Below are positions 41,762 to 50,349 of a DNA stretch of 64,000 nucleotides, piece after piece. This stretch comes from Debaryomyces hansenii CBS767. Its lineage: Eukaryota; Ascomycota; Pichiomycetes; Serinales; Debaryomycetaceae. Where the stretch lies: NCBI RefSeq assembly GCF_000006445.2, contig NC_006048.2:186001-250000 (forward strand). The letters are read 5' to 3'. The first letter of the stretch is position 1. Every line of letters begins with the position of its first letter. The position numbers and the translations under genes were made by a program. The notes below the pieces were generated by a model. It was not told where the DNA came from. It searched no databases and was given only the letters and a program-made list of their open reading frames with translations.

Positions 41762-41767
41762 CACGTG
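41762..41767. promoter_or_regulatory. Cbf1-type E-box upstream of MET8
   Basis: CACGTG 135 bases before the MET8 start. Cbf1 binds this core to activate sulfur-assimilation genes, and siroheme made by Met8 is the sulfite reductase cofactor, so context supports the call. Confidence 0.6.
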
Positions 41768-41901
41768 CAATAGTGTTAGCGGGACCAGCGATGACATTTG
41801 TAGGCATGCTCTCACGACGCAACCAGAGTATTCTAGACAAGATTAATATATGCAACAGGCGAAATACTTTAGGCATACGTTGACACTTGATAACGATTAA
41901 T

Positions 41902-42777
41902 ATGGGACCAGGTATACAAACGAAACCCAGTGGATCGTTACTCTTAGCATGGCAGGTTAAAGACAAGCATTGTTTAGTTATTGGGGGAGGAGATGTTGCA
42001 TTAAGCAGAATACATCATTTGATTCGAGCACAGGCAAAGATTACAGTAATTGGAGGTACTAGCGAGAAAGGCATAAATGCAGAAATTTTGCAATTAAATA
42101 AGGAAGGATATATATATAAGTTGGTGGAGAGGGATTATGAGTCGTCAGATTTGACTATGTACGAAAAAACTAAGCTTGATCTTGGGGGAGAAGATTGTTA
42201 TGTTTATGATTTGATCAGTAGTGACCATTATGAAGAAATAGACCGCCAGGTGAAGAACGAGGTATTTGCAAATGTATGCTGTTGTATAGATGATTACAAG
42301 TTGTCTACTAAGATATACTATCAGTGTAAGTTTTTGAGATTGCCTGTTAACATAGCTGATAAACCTCCGTTGTGCGATTTTTATTTTGGAAGCATGTTCA
42401 ACCAGGATAATTTGCAGATAATGATATCGACTAACGGCAAGTCGCCAAGGCTCCTGAAACTCATTAAGGATAATATTGCAAAGCAATTTGAAGGCATTGA
42501 CTTGAACAAAGCGGTTGAGAACTTGGGTCTTATAAGATCAAGGTTAAGAGAGACTATTGTTTTAGACGACGATTTGGTAAGTATTGATACCAGAATGGCG
42601 TGGATCAAGAAATTGACCGATTTTTTCACCCTCAAACAATGGAGTAATTTGGATTTGATATCTGGTGACCAGGATAGATTTGAAAGGGTTGATAGGATTA
42701 TAAAATATTTCCCAGAGTATCCTCCTCGAGAATTTGACAATTTTAAGCTAGCTATATATAACCAGTGTCTCGAATAA
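41902..42777 (+). CDS. MET8: Siroheme synthase (precorrin-2 dehydrogenase/ferrochelatase)
   Basis: Bifunctional enzyme that oxidises precorrin-2 with NAD and inserts iron to give siroheme, the cofactor of sulfite reductase in methionine synthesis. The N-terminal Rossmann motif is VIGGGDVALSRI, near residues 30-41. NIADKPPLCDFYFGSM and the ISTNGKSPRL segment follow, both typical of the Met8/CysG dehydrogenase domain. At 291 residues it is close to the 274-residue S. cerevisiae enzyme. The frame opens at TTG 41887, but ATG 41902 is the start. A CTG codon at 42454-42456, just after SPRL, falls where relatives often have a small residue, mildly favouring serine. It is convergent with PRO2, 28 bases apart. 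Confidence 0.95.
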   Translation: MGPGIQTKPSGSLLLAWQVKDKHCLVIGGGDVALSRIHHLIRAQAKITVIGGTSEKGINAEILQLNKEGYIYKLVERDYESSDLTMYEKTKLDLGGEDCYVYDLISSDHYEEIDRQVKNEVFANVCCCIDDYKLSTKIYYQCKFLRLPVNIADKPPLCDFYFGSMFNQDNLQIMISTNGKSPRLLKLIKDNIAKQFEGIDLNKAVENLGLIRSRLRETIVLDDDLVSIDTRMAWIKKLTDFFTLKQWSNLDLISGDQDRFERVDRIIKYFPEYPPREFDNFKLAIYNQCLE

Positions 42778-42805
42778 TTAATTATTTTATATAGAAGTTA
42801 TATAA

Positions 42806-44134
42806 TTACACATTAACGTTAGTATCTAAATCTTCGTGGACAAATACCTTTTTACCCCCACCGCCTACATAATCTGCGACAATGTGGCCATCACCCCTCA
42901 ATTGGTATTGATAACTCATCAAACCTTCCAATCCAACTGGTCCCCTGGCATGGATCTTGTTTGTGCTAATGCCGACTTCAGTTCCAAATCCATATCTGAA
43001 TCCATCGGCGAAACGGGTAGAACAATTCCAGTAAACACCAGCAGAATCAATGGCTTTCATAAATGTCTCAGCAGTAGCCTTATTTTCAGTAATAATACTT
43101 TCTGTGTGCTTTGATGAGTGGGTATTGATATGACTGATGGCATCCGCTGCAGAAGCAACGGGTTTTACCGAAATATCGAACGATAAATATTCCTTGTCAA
43201 ATGCATCATCTGCTGCATCCTTAATGAACTCTTGGTTGAAGTTTGTAAGCTTTGATTTGATCTCTGGAACAACGTGAGAAGTTACTTTGGCATTAATCAA
43301 CGAATTTATGATTTTACTCAATTTCTCGTCGTCATTTGCGATATCTTGATGAATCAAAAGTTGTTCAACTGCATTACAGCCGGCTGGATAATTGGTCTTA
43401 GAATCGACTAATACTCTTGTAGCCTTATCTAGGTCAGCCTCCTTATCAATATAGATAGAACAAATACCGTCGGCATGACCTAAAACTGGAATTTTCGTGT
43501 TTGATTTAATATTACGAACTAACTCGTTAGACCCTCTAGGAATAACCAAATCAATATATTTATCTTGCAGTAACAAGTCACCAACTTCCTCTCTAGATTG
43601 AATCAATTGAACCGCCGGACCTGGAACGTCTGTTTCCTTGTCTAAGGTCGTGTTCACAATATCACTCATAATCTTGAAGGTTTGGTACGATTCCTTCCCC
43701 CCTTTTAATATAGCTGCATTCCCAGATTTAACTGCCAATGCAGTAATATTCGCAATAACTTCGGGTCTTGATTCAAAAATAATCAACAAAACCCCTATAG
43801 GTGCTGAAACACGATATAAGTTCAATCCTTCATCAATCTTCTTAGCTAAGGTACATTTTCCAACTGGATCTGGCAAGTTAGCAACATCCAAAATTCCTTG
43901 CAACATAGTATCAAATTTTCCGCTGTTTGATAAGTCCAACCTTTTAACTAAAGATGAAGACAAGTTGCCCTTAACAGCATTATCCATATCAATCTTATTG
44001 GCTTCAATAATTTGACCCTTGTTTTTCTGTAATGCATCATGAATTTTCTGTAACGCAGATGACCTTTGGTCATTAGACAATGTCTTTAAAAGAGAGAATG
44101 CATTGTTAGCATCCTTTGCAATAGATTCAGCCAT
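42806..44134 (-). CDS. PRO2: Gamma-glutamyl phosphate reductase
   Basis: Second enzyme of proline synthesis. It reduces gamma-glutamyl phosphate to glutamate semialdehyde with NADPH in the cytosol. The aldehyde-dehydrogenase fold is intact, with the catalytic cysteine in NYPAGCNAVEQ. Also visible are IFESRPEVIANI, PRGSNELVRNI and the C-terminal ARGPVGLEGLMSYQYQLRGDGH. At 442 residues it matches the family (456 in S. cerevisiae). The promoter shared with DRS2 holds a Gcn4-type TGAGTCA about 65 bases upstream of the start. Confidence 0.97.
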   Translation of the reverse strand: MAESIAKDANNAFSLLKTLSNDQRSSALQKIHDALQKNKGQIIEANKIDMDNAVKGNLSSSLVKRLDLSNSGKFDTMLQGILDVANLPDPVGKCTLAKKIDEGLNLYRVSAPIGVLLIIFESRPEVIANITALAVKSGNAAILKGGKESYQTFKIMSDIVNTTLDKETDVPGPAVQLIQSREEVGDLLLQDKYIDLVIPRGSNELVRNIKSNTKIPVLGHADGICSIYIDKEADLDKATRVLVDSKTNYPAGCNAVEQLLIHQDIANDDEKLSKIINSLINAKVTSHVVPEIKSKLTNFNQEFIKDAADDAFDKEYLSFDISVKPVASAADAISHINTHSSKHTESIITENKATAETFMKAIDSAGVYWNCSTRFADGFRYGFGTEVGISTNKIHARGPVGLEGLMSYQYQLRGDGHIVADYVGGGGKKVFVHEDLDTNVNV

Positions 44135-44195
44135 TTCAATTACAATTTAAAAGTATTTAGATCATTTCAAAACTCTGCTTCATCTTGTAGGCTTG

Positions 44196-44202
44196 TGAGT
44201 CA
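44196..44202. promoter_or_regulatory. Gcn4-type site upstream of PRO2
   Basis: Perfect TGAGTCA 62 bases upstream of the PRO2 start, in the 282-base region shared with DRS2. Amino-acid control of PRO2 is the likelier role. Confidence 0.6.
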
Positions 44203-44225
44203 AACATCTCTTAAGAGTTCTGAGT

Positions 44226-44231
44226 GCACGT
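44226..44231. promoter_or_regulatory. CACGTG E-box, PRO2/DRS2 promoter
   Basis: A CACGTGAC sequence 30 bases from the Gcn4-type site, within the shared promoter. Its factor is unknown; Cbf1 is a candidate. Confidence 0.4.
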
Positions 44232-44416
44232 GACCGATCTGAGCCCAATCGTAAATTTTGGTAACGTATTTACTTCTAGCTTATGGAATGCTAATAACGC
44301 CAGCTTAATTCAACCTAACCGGTAAGGCATAAACATAACCTATTAAGTCAATTAACGATTTGAATTGAGTCTCAAGTGAACTGTAAGTGTATTATAACTA
44401 AGTTTGAAGCTTAAAC

Positions 44417-47400
44417 ATGTCGTATTCCAATCATAGGAATAAAGATGAGAATGGTATGAACAATTTGAATAATCATACGAATCCATTTTCAGAGCCAGAG
44501 AACCTTATAGATTTGGATTTGGATACTAGGAACAGTTTTAATGCAAATGTGGAGAATAGTCCTTATAGTCATGTAACATCTCAAAATCAACATGCTCAGC
44601 CTGCTAATCCATTCGAAGACAACTTCATCATATCAGACGACGAAATAGAACGAGATGATACTATCGAATCGTTAGGACACGGTTCGAGTAGTCAGCGTAA
44701 AGTTCCATTATTGAGTACGGCCAACGATAAATCCCAGCAAAGATCGGGACTATTTGGTGGATTACTTGCAAATAGGAATGACGAATATATTGGAATGGAA
44801 AATGGGCCAGAAGAAAGACAATTTAAAGATAACAACTTAAATGATGGGCTGTCAGATTTTGATATCCGTAAGATTTATCGTAAAACAAAGGCCAAATTTT
44901 CTCGATCTAATGCTGAAGCTGAAGATGCAGCTGCGGTTAACAAGGGACCAAGACAAATATACATCATGAACCAAATGTTAAATTCTTCTTTTAAATACTA
45001 TGGTAACCATATTTCTACTACCAAGTATAATTTTGCTACATTTATACCAAAATTCTTATTTGAACAATTTAGCAAGTACGCTAATTTATTTTTCCTTTTC
45101 ACATCCATTATTCAACAAGTTCCAAATGTGTCACCGACAAATAGATACACCACCATTGGTACATTGACTATTGTGTTATTGGTCTCCGCTATCAAGGAAA
45201 TAATGGAAGATTTGAAAAGAGCCGGTGCGGATAAGGAATTAAATAATACCAAAGTTTTAGTGTTAGACGCAAGCTCCGGTGTCTTTCATTCAAAGAAATG
45301 GATCCAAGTTAAAGTAGGTGATGTTGTTAAGATTAATAATGAAGAACCATTCCCAGCGGATTTATTATTAGTTAGTTCTTCCGAACCGGAAGGCTTATGT
45401 TATATTGAGACTGCAAATCTTGATGGTGAAACAAATTTGAAAATTAAACAAGCTAAGTCTGAGACATCGTACTTAGTTAATCCTAGAGATTTATTGAGTG
45501 ATTTATCAAGATCTGAAATTTTGTCTGAACAACCGAACTCTTCTTTGTATACCTACGAAGGAAATTTAAAGAATTTTGGGTCAGTAGGTGACATTCCTTT
45601 AAGTCCAGATCAATTATTATTAAGAGGTGCTACATTAAGAAATACTCAGTGGATTCACGGTGTTGTGGTTTTTACTGGTCATGAGACTAAGCTAATGCGT
45701 AATGCTACAGCAGCCCCAATCAAGAGCACAGACGTTGAAAGAATCATCAATTTACAAATTATTGCCTTATTTTCCATTTTGATTTTTTTGTCGTTTGTAT
45801 CATCCATCGGTAATGTTATAAAAATTAGTGTCGATAGTAATGAGTTGGGGTATTTAATGTTAGGAGGCACTAATAAGGCATCGTTATTTTTCAGAAATCT
45901 CTTGACTTACTGCATTTTGTTTTCTAACTTGGTTCCAATATCAATGTTTGTTACAGTGGAAATTATTAAGTTCTACCAAGCATATATGATAGGTAGTGAT
46001 CTCGATATGTATTATGCTGAGACGGATACCCCTACCGGTGTCAGAACATCATCATTGGTAGAAGAATTAGGTCAAATTGATTATATATTTAGTGATAAAA
46101 CAGGAACGTTGACTAGAAATATCATGGAATTCAAATGTTGTTCAATAGGTGGTAAATGTTATACTGAAGAAATCACAGAAGATAATCAAGTACAATCACA
46201 CGATGGTATTGAAGTTGGTTTTTACAGTTTCGATAATTTACACGAGCATTTGAAAGATACATCACTGCAACAATCAGCTATAATCAATGAGTTTTTTACT
46301 CTATTAAGTGCCTGTCATACGGTTATTCCAGAAACAAATGACGTGGATGATACTATTAAATACCAAGCTGCATCGCCCGATGAAGGCGCATTAGTGCAAG
46401 GTGCAGCAGACTTGGGTTATAAATTCAGGGTTCGTAAACCGAAAGGTATCTCAATTAGAAATACGCTAACGGGAGTTGACTCTGAGTATGAATTATTAAA
46501 TATTTGCGAATTTAACTCAACAAGAAAGAGGATGTCTGCAATTTTTAGGTGCCCAGATGGTGTCATCCGGTTATTCTGCAAAGGGGCCGATACTGTTATA
46601 TTAGAAAGACTATCAGATGATGGTCGTCCATTTGTCGATGCTACCTTGTCGCATTTAGAAAGTTTTGCTGCCGAAGGCTTAAGAACGTTATGCATTGCTT
46701 CAAAAATTATATCAGAAGAACAATATGAATCCTGGTCCACAAAATATTACGAGGCTTCGACCTCTTTGGAGAATAGATCTGAGAAATTGGATGAAATTGC
46801 AGAGGTGATTGAAAATGACTTGTTTTTGTTGGGTGCAACAGCTATTGAGGATAAGCTACAAGATGGAGTTCCTGAAACAATTCACACTTTACAGAGTGCA
46901 GGGATTAAGATATGGGTTCTTACTGGTGACAGACAAGAAACTGCCATTAACATTGGTATGTCGTGCAAATTATTAAGCGAAGATATGAATCTTTTAATAA
47001 TAAATGAAGAAACTAAAAATGATACAAGACTAAATCTACAGGAAAAAATATCAGCTATTCAGGAACATCAATATGATATTGAAGATGATACTTTAGAATC
47101 CTCATTAGCTTTAGTTATTGATGGGCATTCGTTGACATTCGCTTTGGAGCCTGACTTAGAAGATATGTTTATTCAATTGGGTTCTCTCTGTAAGGCTGTT
47201 ATCTGTTGCCGTGTTTCACCGTTACAAAAAGCATTAGTTGTAAAAATGGTTAAAAGAAAGAAGAAAGATTCTTTGCTCTTGGCAATTGGTGATGGTGCCA
47301 ATGACGTGTCAATGATCCAAGCTGCGCATGTCGGTGTGGGTATTAGTGGTCAAGAAGGGATGCAAGCAGCTAGAAGTGCTGATGTTTCTATCGGGCAGTT

Positions 47401-48355
47401 CAAATACTTGAAGAAATTATTATTAGTTCACGGTGCTTGGTCTTATCAACGTATTTCAAATGCAATTCTCTATTCTTTCTACAAAAATGTCACTTTATAT
47501 ATGACTCAATTTTGGTTCGTTTTTGCTAATTGCTTTTCGGGTCAGTCGATCATTGAATCATGGACATTAACTTTCTATAATGTCTTTTTCACGGTATTTC
47601 CCCCATTTGTTATGGGTGTTTTCGATCAGTTTGTTAATGCAAGATTATTGGATCGTTATCCTCAATTATATCAATTAGGACAGAAGAAAAAATTCTTCAA
47701 CGTACCGATTTTTTGGGGTTGGATTGCTAACGGGTTCTATCATTCAGCTATTATTTTTTTGTGCTCAATTTTTATTTATCAACATGGTGATCAATTGAGT
47801 AATGGATTGGTTGCCAATAATTGGACCTGGGGTACCGCTGTTTTTACGACGTGTACTTTGACTGCGTTAGGAAAGGCTGCATTGGTTGTTACAATGTGGA
47901 CCAAATATACTTTACTTGCTATCCCTGGCTCTTTCCTTTTGTGGATAGGTATATTCCCAGCTTACGCTACTGTGGCTCCTATGATTAATGTTTCCCAGGA
48001 ATACCGTGGAGTGTTGAAGGCAACATATCCTTCTCTTACATTTTGGAGTATGATCTTTGGAGTTTCTGTCTTGTGTCTTCTTAGAGATTTTGCATGGAAA
48101 TTTTTTAAGAGAAGCTATAGTCCGGAAAGCTACCACTATGTTCAAGAAATACAGAAATACAATATTCAAGACTATAGGCCAAGGATGGAACAATTCCAAA
48201 AGGCCATTAGAAAGGTGAGACAAGTCCAGAGAATAAAGAAACAAAGAGGTTTTGCATTTTCTCAAGTTGATAACCAGGATCAAGAAAAAATTGTTAGACT
48301 ATATGATACAACTAAAAAGAGAGGGGTTTTTGGCGAATTATCAGAGGGTAACTAA
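44417..48355 (+). CDS. DRS2: Phospholipid flippase (P4-ATPase), Drs2 type
   Basis: Trans-Golgi aminophospholipid flippase that moves phosphatidylserine to the cytosolic leaflet and supports vesicle budding. The catalytic aspartate is D560 in SDKTGTLT. The actuator loop DGETNLK, the nucleotide-binding KYQAASPDEGALVQG and the hinge GDGANDVSMIQAAHVGVGI are all present. About ten membrane segments are visible. The N-terminal 180 residues are acidic and Asn-rich, with NPF motifs near residues 22 and 63. At 1312 residues it is close to the 1355-residue S. cerevisiae Drs2. The C-terminal tail contains the basic autoinhibitory-type sequence RIKKQRGFAFSQ. The short promoter is shared with PRO2. Confidence 0.96.
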   Translation: MSYSNHRNKDENGMNNLNNHTNPFSEPENLIDLDLDTRNSFNANVENSPYSHVTSQNQHAQPANPFEDNFIISDDEIERDDTIESLGHGSSSQRKVPLLSTANDKSQQRSGLFGGLLANRNDEYIGMENGPEERQFKDNNLNDGLSDFDIRKIYRKTKAKFSRSNAEAEDAAAVNKGPRQIYIMNQMLNSSFKYYGNHISTTKYNFATFIPKFLFEQFSKYANLFFLFTSIIQQVPNVSPTNRYTTIGTLTIVLLVSAIKEIMEDLKRAGADKELNNTKVLVLDASSGVFHSKKWIQVKVGDVVKINNEEPFPADLLLVSSSEPEGLCYIETANLDGETNLKIKQAKSETSYLVNPRDLLSDLSRSEILSEQPNSSLYTYEGNLKNFGSVGDIPLSPDQLLLRGATLRNTQWIHGVVVFTGHETKLMRNATAAPIKSTDVERIINLQIIALFSILIFLSFVSSIGNVIKISVDSNELGYLMLGGTNKASLFFRNLLTYCILFSNLVPISMFVTVEIIKFYQAYMIGSDLDMYYAETDTPTGVRTSSLVEELGQIDYIFSDKTGTLTRNIMEFKCCSIGGKCYTEEITEDNQVQSHDGIEVGFYSFDNLHEHLKDTSLQQSAIINEFFTLLSACHTVIPETNDVDDTIKYQAASPDEGALVQGAADLGYKFRVRKPKGISIRNTLTGVDSEYELLNICEFNSTRKRMSAIFRCPDGVIRLFCKGADTVILERLSDDGRPFVDATLSHLESFAAEGLRTLCIASKIISEEQYESWSTKYYEASTSLENRSEKLDEIAEVIENDLFLLGATAIEDKLQDGVPETIHTLQSAGIKIWVLTGDRQETAINIGMSCKLLSEDMNLLIINEETKNDTRLNLQEKISAIQEHQYDIEDDTLESSLALVIDGHSLTFALEPDLEDMFIQLGSLCKAVICCRVSPLQKALVVKMVKRKKKDSLLLAIGDGANDVSMIQAAHVGVGISGQEGMQAARSADVSIGQFKYLKKLLLVHGAWSYQRISNAILYSFYKNVTLYMTQFWFVFANCFSGQSIIESWTLTFYNVFFTVFPPFVMGVFDQFVNARLLDRYPQLYQLGQKKKFFNVPIFWGWIANGFYHSAIIFLCSIFIYQHGDQLSNGLVANNWTWGTAVFTTCTLTALGKAALVVTMWTKYTLLAIPGSFLLWIGIFPAYATVAPMINVSQEYRGVLKATYPSLTFWSMIFGVSVLCLLRDFAWKFFKRSYSPESYHYVQEIQKYNIQDYRPRMEQFQKAIRKVRQVQRIKKQRGFAFSQVDNQDQEKIVRLYDTTKKRGVFGELSEGN

Positions 48356-48552
48356 CTTGTATAGGATCAACATCAAAACGTTATAGGATTATTTTAGTCA
48401 TTAATCAGTAATTCATTAATCAGTAATAGACGTACTAATAAGATTTTATAATTGCGTGTGCACGACTTTTTAGCATCGACTTTAAATTTTTGAATCATAG
48501 TATCAAATACATTATTCATACATATAGACAATATATTTCGGTAACTTCTGTA

Positions 48553-50145
48553 ATGAGTGAGCAGTCAGTATCTGATAAGACTCCATCAGCAGAAAATGCT
48601 GTCACTGAAGCCTCTGCTGCAGTAGTAGCTGGAGAAAAAGAACTTTCGAATAAAGAGTTGAAAGAATTGAAGAAGAAAGAAAAGGCAGCCAAAAGAGCTG
48701 CTCAAAAAGAAGCAAGTGGTATAACTCCAGAGCAGCAAGACCAATTGGCGCAACAAAAAATGGAAAGGAAGAAGCAGCAACAAACTGCTACGAATACAAA
48801 TTTAAAGAAACAATTGAACCAGACGTTAATTAAAGATGCCAGTGCAAAAAAGAAAATTCCAGCTTTATTTAGTCACTTGGAAACTAGAGAACAAAGAAAC
48901 GCATCTTCACCATCGATTTCTCATATTGTACATCCTGCTATTTTATCATTGACATTGAAGTACTCCAACTACAAAATTGTCGGATCTATTTCAAGATTAA
49001 GAAATATGTTAGAAACTTTCAAGATAGTTATCAGCGATTATCAAACTCCCCCAAACACAACTTTAACTAGACATTTGACAGGTCACTTATCTCACCAAAT
49101 TGAATATTTGAAGACAGCGCGTCCGTTGTCTGTATCTATGGGCAATGCAATTAGATTGTTGAAGCAAGAAATTTCGCATATCTCGATTGATACTACTGAG
49201 CAACAGGCAAAGGAAATATTGAACCAAAGAATCGACGACCTTATCAAAGAAAAAATTGACTTATCTGATATGCTTATAATTGAAAATGCATCAAAGCATG
49301 TCACTAATGGATCAACTATTTTAACTTTTGGGCATTCTCATGTATTGGAAAACTTGTTTAAATACTGTGTTAATCAACAAGATAAGAAATTCAACTTAAT
49401 AATTGTTGATTCTAGACCATTATTCGAAGGAAAGAATTTGTTAACTAATCTAGTAAATACGAACTATTCACCTGGTACAGAAGAAGACGACAATTCTGAT
49501 GCAGAATCTGCAACCAGGAAGATATTTAAGCTGAAGCCTATTACCCAAGATCATCTTAAAGTACAATATGTCTTGATAAACTCATTATCATCTACTATAC
49601 TAGAGGACGTTGATTGTGTGTTTTTAGGTGCACATGCAATGTTGTCTAATGGCCGTCTTTTTTCTCGTGTTGGTACTGGTTTAATTGCTATGATGTGCCA
49701 CACAAGAAACATTCCTGTATTGGCCTTTTGTGAGTCAATTAAATTTTCGGATAAAGTTCAATTAGACTCGGTTACTACTAACGAATTGGCTGATAGTGGA
49801 GATTTGATACAAGATATCGGTTCGAAGAGACCACCACAAAAGAAGTCCTTTGCTTTGGAGCAATTTATAAAACAATGTGACGAAGAAAAGGCTAAAGTAA
49901 CCAACAATTTGAACAATAAGAACAAACAACAAAAACAAAAGAATAATAATACTGATGAAGAGATATCCGGGAAGGATGCAAATGAATCTCTTTTGAAAAA
50001 CTGGCAAGATATTGATAATTTGAATATTTTGAATATTATGTACGATTTAACTCCCCCAGAATACATAAAAAAAGTTGTCACAGAGTTAGGTGCTTTACCG
50101 CCTTCATCAGTTCCAGTCATTTTAAGGGAATATAAAAGTGCTTAA
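48553..50145 (+). CDS. GCD2: Translation initiation factor eIF2B delta subunit
   Basis: Regulatory subunit of eIF2B, the nucleotide exchange factor for eIF2. In yeast it senses phosphorylated eIF2 and so controls GCN4 translation. The N-terminal 110 residues are charged and Lys/Gln/Ala-rich. The C-terminal Rossmann-like domain holds GSTILTFGHSHVLENLF, NLIIVDSRPLFEGK, DCVFLGAHAMLSNG and VLAFCESIKFSDK, and ends LREYKSA. The frame can be opened at TTG 48490, but ATG 48553 (MSEQSVSDKT) is the start, giving 530 residues against 651 in S. cerevisiae. An insert of Lys, Asn and Gln lies near residues 455-475. Confidence 0.94.
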   Translation: MSEQSVSDKTPSAENAVTEASAAVVAGEKELSNKELKELKKKEKAAKRAAQKEASGITPEQQDQLAQQKMERKKQQQTATNTNLKKQLNQTLIKDASAKKKIPALFSHLETREQRNASSPSISHIVHPAILSLTLKYSNYKIVGSISRLRNMLETFKIVISDYQTPPNTTLTRHLTGHLSHQIEYLKTARPLSVSMGNAIRLLKQEISHISIDTTEQQAKEILNQRIDDLIKEKIDLSDMLIIENASKHVTNGSTILTFGHSHVLENLFKYCVNQQDKKFNLIIVDSRPLFEGKNLLTNLVNTNYSPGTEEDDNSDAESATRKIFKLKPITQDHLKVQYVLINSLSSTILEDVDCVFLGAHAMLSNGRLFSRVGTGLIAMMCHTRNIPVLAFCESIKFSDKVQLDSVTTNELADSGDLIQDIGSKRPPQKKSFALEQFIKQCDEEKAKVTNNLNNKNKQQKQKNNNTDEEISGKDANESLLKNWQDIDNLNILNIMYDLTPPEYIKKVVTELGALPPSSVPVILREYKSA

Positions 50146-50349
50146 TAAACATGAATAAATATATAAATCTATGGTAAGTAGTACGATTTGAGATAAATGT
50201 AGCACTCCGTAAATATTTGCGCGCGATCTGTTGATTTTGACCATTTTGCCATCCAACATGAATTATTCTGTAAAATATGGAACAAGACAACATTGAATAA
50301 GTAGATTGTTTAAACGAAAAAATTATAATAATATAGGCTGATAATTACA

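Larger units (their letters stand above)
40932..41901. other. Divergent promoter region MRS6 / MET8
   Basis: 970 bases. The MRS6-proximal half is AT-rich. From about 41510 to 41840 the sequence is clearly GC-richer and contains repeated AGCGG words, a Gcn4-type TGAGTCA (41504-41510) and a CACGTG (41762-41767). I see no coding potential or known RNA fold in it. Confidence 0.55.
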
